Origin: Thioalkalivibrio sp.
GTDB lineage: Bacteria > Pseudomonadota > Gammaproteobacteria > Ectothiorhodospirales > Ectothiorhodospiraceae
Assembly: GCA_007136145.1 (NCBI GenBank)
Contig: SLHN01000016.1
Coordinates: 1-8,435 of the forward strand
DNA length: 8,435 nt
Direction: 5' to 3'
In this document: piece by piece, positions 5,825 through 8,435 of the stretch
How the letters are laid out: the number at the start of each line of letters is the position of its first letter
Numbering within the stretch: the stretch's first letter is position 1
Translations under genes and position numbers: made by a program
Notes under the pieces: model-generated
The model's input: the letters and a program-made list of their open reading frames with translations, nothing else
What the model was told of the DNA's origin: nothing
The model's database searches: none

Positions 5825-6459
5825 TTGCCCAGGAAGCGAGTCAGCCGCTCACGAAAATCGCCAATCGTCGATTCCTTTACCTCGGGCAGATTCGACAGGT
5901 GTTGCCACCAGCGAGCGAGTCGAGGGTATTCGGCCGCCTGCCAGGGACTATCGGGATCCTGCAGCAGGTCGTAGCGCATCAACACCGGCGCCAGCGTTGC
6001 GTCGAGCAGCGAAAAGTCCGGACCGTTGAAGCAGGGCCCTGCCTGACATTGCGCCTCCATCCGCTTGAGTCCCTTCGCGGCTTCGTCGCGGGCTTCCCTG
6101 AAGGCTTCTTCGGTCGGGGCCGTCATCCATCGGTGCATCGCCATGATCATGTCAGAGGCAAAAGCGATCCAGGCTCGTGCCAGGGCGCGTTGCAGCGGGT
6201 CTGTGGGCATCAGTTGGGGAGGCGTGATCTCGTCCACGTATTCGCTGATTACCGCGGACTCGAACACCGGGGTGTCCAGATCCACCAGCAGCAGGGGCAC
6301 CTTGCCGGTCGGCGACTTATCCAGGAACCAGTCAGGCAGGTTGCCGGGGTCGATAAAGGTCAGTTTGAACGGGACGTTCTTGTGTTTCAGCGTGATGACG
6401 CTACGCTGCACGAAGGGACACAATGGAAAGCTGACGAGATGCAGATGGGGCAGGGCCAT
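5767..6459 (-). CDS. Glutathione S-transferase family protein
   Basis: The 230-residue product has the two GST domains. The thioredoxin-like N-terminal domain (about 1-80) carries Cys14 in the CPFVQR motif, the cis-proline pair V54-P55 and the glutathione-binding E67-S68. The helical C-terminal domain covers about 95-215 and includes an N-capping box in the FSLLDATLAP segment. The catalytic-position cysteine, in place of Ser or Tyr, points to omega/beta-like thiol-transferase or reductase chemistry on glutathione adducts rather than classical conjugation; this is inferred from the family. It is a cytosolic protein. The start at ATG 6457-6459 has GGAG five bases upstream. It is transcribed divergently from hslR, only 53 bp away, and convergently with ycgN, with overlapping 3' ends. 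The substrate is unknown. Confidence 0.93.
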   Translation of the reverse strand: MALPHLHLVSFPLCPFVQRSVITLKHKNVPFKLTFIDPGNLPDWFLDKSPTGKVPLLLVDLDTPVFESAVISEYVDEITPPQLMPTDPLQRALARAWIAFASDMIMAMHRWMTAPTEEAFREARDEAAKGLKRMEAQCQAGPCFNGPDFSLLDATLAPVLMRYDLLQDPDSPWQAAEYPRLARWWQHLSNLPEVKESTIGDFRERLTRFLGNQDGFAGPRLAAGLAERGH

Positions 6460-6512
6460 GGGATCTCCAGACGGATGGTTACAAGGGTTCCCGGCGACGA
6501 CGGTCTGGGCTC

Positions 6513-6920
6513 ATGATGGCGGCCGAGTCGGGCTCGACCGCGTTGCGCTTGGACAAATGGCTCTGGGCCGCGCGATTCTTCAAGACCCGGGCACTCGCCA
6601 CCGAGGCGGTTGCAGGGGGCAAGGTGCACGTAAACGGCGATCGCTGCAAGCCCGCCCGCAGGGTAACTCCGGGAGACCGCTTGACGGTGCAGCGTGGTGA
6701 CGAGGTGTTCGACATCGAGGTTCGGGGTATCAACGACAGGCGGCGGCCTGCCCCGGAGGCACGGCTGCTCTATGCAGAGACTGCCGAGAGCGTCGCCCGG
6801 CGCGAGGCGGTGGCCGAGTCGCGACGCCAGGAAAAGGGAGATTCGGGTCGGACACGCCGTCCGGACAAACGCGAACGCCGGCGGATCCGGCGCTTCGTCC
6901 GCAATGAGGGGGAAGGGTGA
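6513..6920 (+). CDS. hslR: Heat-shock protein 15 (Hsp15), S4-domain ribosome rescue factor
   Basis: The 135-residue product matches Hsp15 along its length. The S4 RNA-binding domain covers about residues 10-70 (LRLDKWLWAARFFKTRALA, then GGKVHVNGDRCKPARRVTPG). It is followed by RRPAPEARLLYAETAESV and a strongly basic C-terminal tail ending in RRPDKRERRRIRRF. E. coli Hsp15 is nearly the same length (133 residues). It binds free 50S subunits carrying nascent chains and helps recycle stalled ribosomes, so this protein acts on the ribosome in the cytosol. Two tandem ATGs (6513 and 6516) can start it; no strong Shine-Dalgarno is visible, so the choice between them is open. Its TGA overlaps the GTG start of the Nudix gene, indicating translational coupling. 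No heat-shock promoter could be identified in the 53-bp gap upstream. Confidence 0.95.
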   Translation: MMAAESGSTALRLDKWLWAARFFKTRALATEAVAGGKVHVNGDRCKPARRVTPGDRLTVQRGDEVFDIEVRGINDRRRPAPEARLLYAETAESVARREAVAESRRQEKGDSGRTRRPDKRERRRIRRFVRNEGEG

Positions 6921-7378
6921 GCACACAACGTCCAAAGACACCATTGCTGGCCGTCGACCTGATCATTCGCCATTCAGGGAACCCGGGTGGTGTCGTTGTC
7001 ATCGACCGTCTGAACCCGCCGCACGGATGGGCGTTGCCCGGCGGATTTGTCGATGAGGGTGAGACGGTCGAACAGGCGGCATTGCGCGAGGCCCGCGAGG
7101 AAACCAGTCTCGACGTCAGGCTGGAGGCCTTGCTAGGAATTTATTCCGATCCTGCACGCGATAGTCGGGGGCATACCGTGAGTGTGGTGTACGTGGCTCG
7201 GGGCGAAGGCGAGGCCCGGGCGCGGGACGATGCGAAGGCCCTGGCCTGGCTGGACCCGGAGGACCGGAACCAGCCGCTGGCTTTCGATCATCGGCGCATT
7301 CTCGATGACTACCTGCGGTATCGTGCCACCGGCGAGTTGGCCCCGATTCGCCACATCGGGCGCCGGGAAGGGAGTTGA
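6917..7378 (+). CDS. Nudix hydrolase, ADP-ribose pyrophosphatase-like
   Basis: The 153-residue product is a single Nudix domain. The Nudix box runs from G43 through E49, R57-E58 and E61-E62 to L65, fitting the GX5EX7REUXEEXGU consensus. The exception is the second glycine, which is Ser64. The metal-binding glutamates are intact, so it should be active with magnesium. WALPGGFVD before the box and YSDPARDSRGHTVSVVY after it resemble ADP-ribose pyrophosphatases and related NDP-sugar hydrolases. Substrate is a family-level inference. It starts at GTG 6917, behind GGGGGAAGG, and overlaps the hslR stop by four bases, so the two are probably one transcription unit. A half copy of the dispersed repeat begins directly after its stop codon. 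Confidence 0.93.
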   Translation: MSTQRPKTPLLAVDLIIRHSGNPGGVVVIDRLNPPHGWALPGGFVDEGETVEQAALREAREETSLDVRLEALLGIYSDPARDSRGHTVSVVYVARGEGEARARDDAKALAWLDPEDRNQPLAFDHRRILDDYLRYRATGELAPIRHIGRREGS

Positions 7379-7403
7379 TCGCTGCGCTCGTGCGCACCCT
7401 GCG
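7379..7403. repeat. Half copy of the dispersed palindromic repeat
   Basis: TCGCTGCGCTC (7379-7389), five other bases, then CACCCTGCG (7395-7403) reproduces one end of copy 2, where TCGCTGCGCTC (4417-4427), five bases and CACCCTACG (4433-4441) occur with identical spacing. No other half is recognisable upstream, which is Nudix coding sequence. TGCGC/GCGCA (7383-7387 and 7392-7396) can form a small hairpin right after the Nudix stop. Confidence 0.5.
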
Positions 7404-7436
7404 CCCTTTATCCGCCGGTGCATGCGTGGGCCAAGC

Positions 7437-7445
7437 TGTTATGAT
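7437..7445 (+). promoter_or_regulatory. Candidate extended -10 promoter for pcnB
   Basis: TGT-TATGAT matches the extended -10 pattern TGnTATAAT with one mismatch. It lies about 30 bp before the pcnB start codon. No good -35 hexamer is found 16-18 bp upstream, as is usual for extended -10 promoters. The call rests on pattern only. Confidence 0.4.
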
Positions 7446-7475
7446 ACGGGCCTTTAACGACGACGACGAACCTTG

Positions 7476-8435
7476 GTGAGCCAGTCAGCCCCAGTCCCCG
7501 TTCAACCGCGGGTATACTCCCGCGATCATCACCCGATTTCTCGGGCCGCGATCAGCGATAACGCGCTGAAGGTCCTTTACCGTCTCCGTGATGCCGGCTT
7601 TCGCAGTTGTCTGGTGGGTGGCGGTGTGCGGGATCTGCTGCTTGGTCGTGAACCCAAGGATTTCGATGTCGCAACCGATGCTCACCCCGACGACGTGCGC
7701 CGGTTGTTTCGCAACTGCAGACTGATCGGGCGCCGTTTCCGCCTCGCACACGTAACATTCGGGCGGGAGATCATTGAGGTCGCAACCTTCCGTGCGCCAT
7801 TCGGCGCCGAGGACGAGGAAGGCAATATCGAGCTGAGTGACGACGGGCGCATTCTGCGTGACAACTGCTATGGCACCATCGAGCAGGATGCGTGGCGGCG
7901 GGATTTCACCATCAATGCACTGTATTACGACATCGCCGATTACTCGGTCCTGGATTTCACCAATGGAATACTGGACCTGCACGAGGGCATGCTGCGCCTG
8001 ATCGGTAACGAGCCGGAACAGCGTCTGCGCGAGGACCCCGTCCGTATGCTTCGAGCAGTGCGCTTCGCGGCCAAGCTTGGGCTGCGCATTGCCCCGGAGC
8101 TGGATGAGGCGATGCATCGCCATTCCGACCTGCTGGCCTCGGTGGCGCCCGCGCGGCTGTTCGACGAGGTGATCAAGCTGTTCCACAGTGGCGCGGCGGT
8201 CACCTGTCTTGATGAACTCGAGCGCTTCGGTCTGTTCGAGGCGATGTTTCCGCAGACCGCCGCCTGTTTCGCCGATCCCGATGACGGCCCCGATCAGCGC
8301 GCCTTCCTGGTCGAGGCACTGAAGAACACCGATGCACGGATTCGCGATGATCTCGGCGTTCATCCGGCCTTCCTCTACGCGGCCATTCTGTGGGCGCCGG
8401 TGCGGCGCGAGTTCGGAGCCCGCCTGGATGCGGAC
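7476..8435 (+). CDS. pcnB: Poly(A) polymerase I, 5' part (3' end outside window)
   Basis: The frame is open from GTG 7476 to the right edge, 320 codons; E. coli PcnB is about 465 residues, so roughly a third is missing. The class II nucleotidyltransferase core is clear: LVGGGVRDLLLGREPKDFDV at 46-65, with the GG motif and catalytic D62 and D64. It is followed by LIGRRFRLAHV, the RRDFTINALYY motif and REDPVRMLRAVRFAAKLG. These distinguish the PAP/CCA-adding family. The PcnB-type start (ISDNALKVLYRLRDAGFRSC) and spacing favour PAP I over the CCA enzyme. It adds poly(A) to RNA 3' ends, promoting decay. The start is GTG 7476 or the adjacent TTG 7473; TAA 7455 blocks anything further upstream and the Shine-Dalgarno is poor. 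E. coli pcnB is also known for a weak, non-ATG start, so low expression may be shared. Confidence 0.94.
   Translation, partial: MSQSAPVPVQPRVYSRDHHPISRAAISDNALKVLYRLRDAGFRSCLVGGGVRDLLLGREPKDFDVATDAHPDDVRRLFRNCRLIGRRFRLAHVTFGREIIEVATFRAPFGAEDEEGNIELSDDGRILRDNCYGTIEQDAWRRDFTINALYYDIADYSVLDFTNGILDLHEGMLRLIGNEPEQRLREDPVRMLRAVRFAAKLGLRIAPELDEAMHRHSDLLASVAPARLFDEVIKLFHSGAAVTCLDELERFGLFEAMFPQTAACFADPDDGPDQRAFLVEALKNTDARIRDDLGVHPAFLYAAILWAPVRREFGARLDAD

Noticed and set aside
5770..6516. 248-codon open frame antisense to the GST gene
   Set aside because: The GST frame has all family motifs and a good ribosome site; the opposite frame has no recognisable domain.
7485..8363. 292-codon open frame antisense to pcnB
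   Set aside because: Long antisense frames are expected in GC-rich genes. The plus strand encodes the complete PcnB motif series without a stop.

Overview
The window is GC-rich DNA with dense, short-spaced genes. It probably comes from a chemolithoautotrophic gammaproteobacterium. The lineage call rests on the hslR, ycgN and pcnB products, which read like enterobacterial orthologues. The autotrophy call rests on csoS1D, an alpha-carboxysome shell gene. Genus cannot be fixed; a sulfur oxidiser of the Ectothiorhodospiraceae type would fit, but that is inference.

Layout, left to right. (1) 1-489: the 3' part of a transglutaminase-like protease-fold gene, followed by a strong nested inverted repeat. 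(2) 845-1477: csoS1D, encoding the tandem-BMC gated shell protein of alpha-carboxysomes, with no other carboxysome gene in view. (3) 1590-4256, minus strand: a Tat-exported metallo-beta-lactamase-fold hydrolase, then a WYL-domain transcription regulator 19 bp downstream (a likely two-gene operon), then a small stand-alone HIRAN-domain gene with a perfect 10-bp-stem hairpin in its leader. (4) 4630-5824, plus strand: a membrane-anchored protein of unknown function, then ycgN one base later. (5) 5767-6459, minus strand: a glutathione S-transferase whose 3' end overlaps that of ycgN by 58 bp. (6) 6513-7378, plus strand: hslR (Hsp15) and a Nudix hydrolase overlapping by 4 bp. (7) 7476 to the right edge: the 5' two thirds or so of pcnB (poly(A) polymerase I), behind an extended -10 promoter candidate.

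The least ordinary thing here is non-coding. A roughly 100-bp palindromic element occurs at 2094-2196 and, inverted, at 4341-4441, so that it brackets the hydrolase/WYL pair. The left copy supplies the stop codon of the WYL gene. A half copy with the same internal spacing lies directly after the Nudix stop codon at 7379-7403. This looks like a dispersed intergenic repeat family of the genome.

I see no rRNA, tRNA, CRISPR array, transposase or phage gene. The left half (csoS1D, HIRAN, WYL/hydrolase, repeats) reads as accessory. The right half (ycgN, GST, hslR, Nudix, pcnB) reads as ordinary core chromosome. I did not find a convincing new multi-gene system. The best candidates are the repeat-bracketed hydrolase/WYL cassette and the isolated csoS1D.
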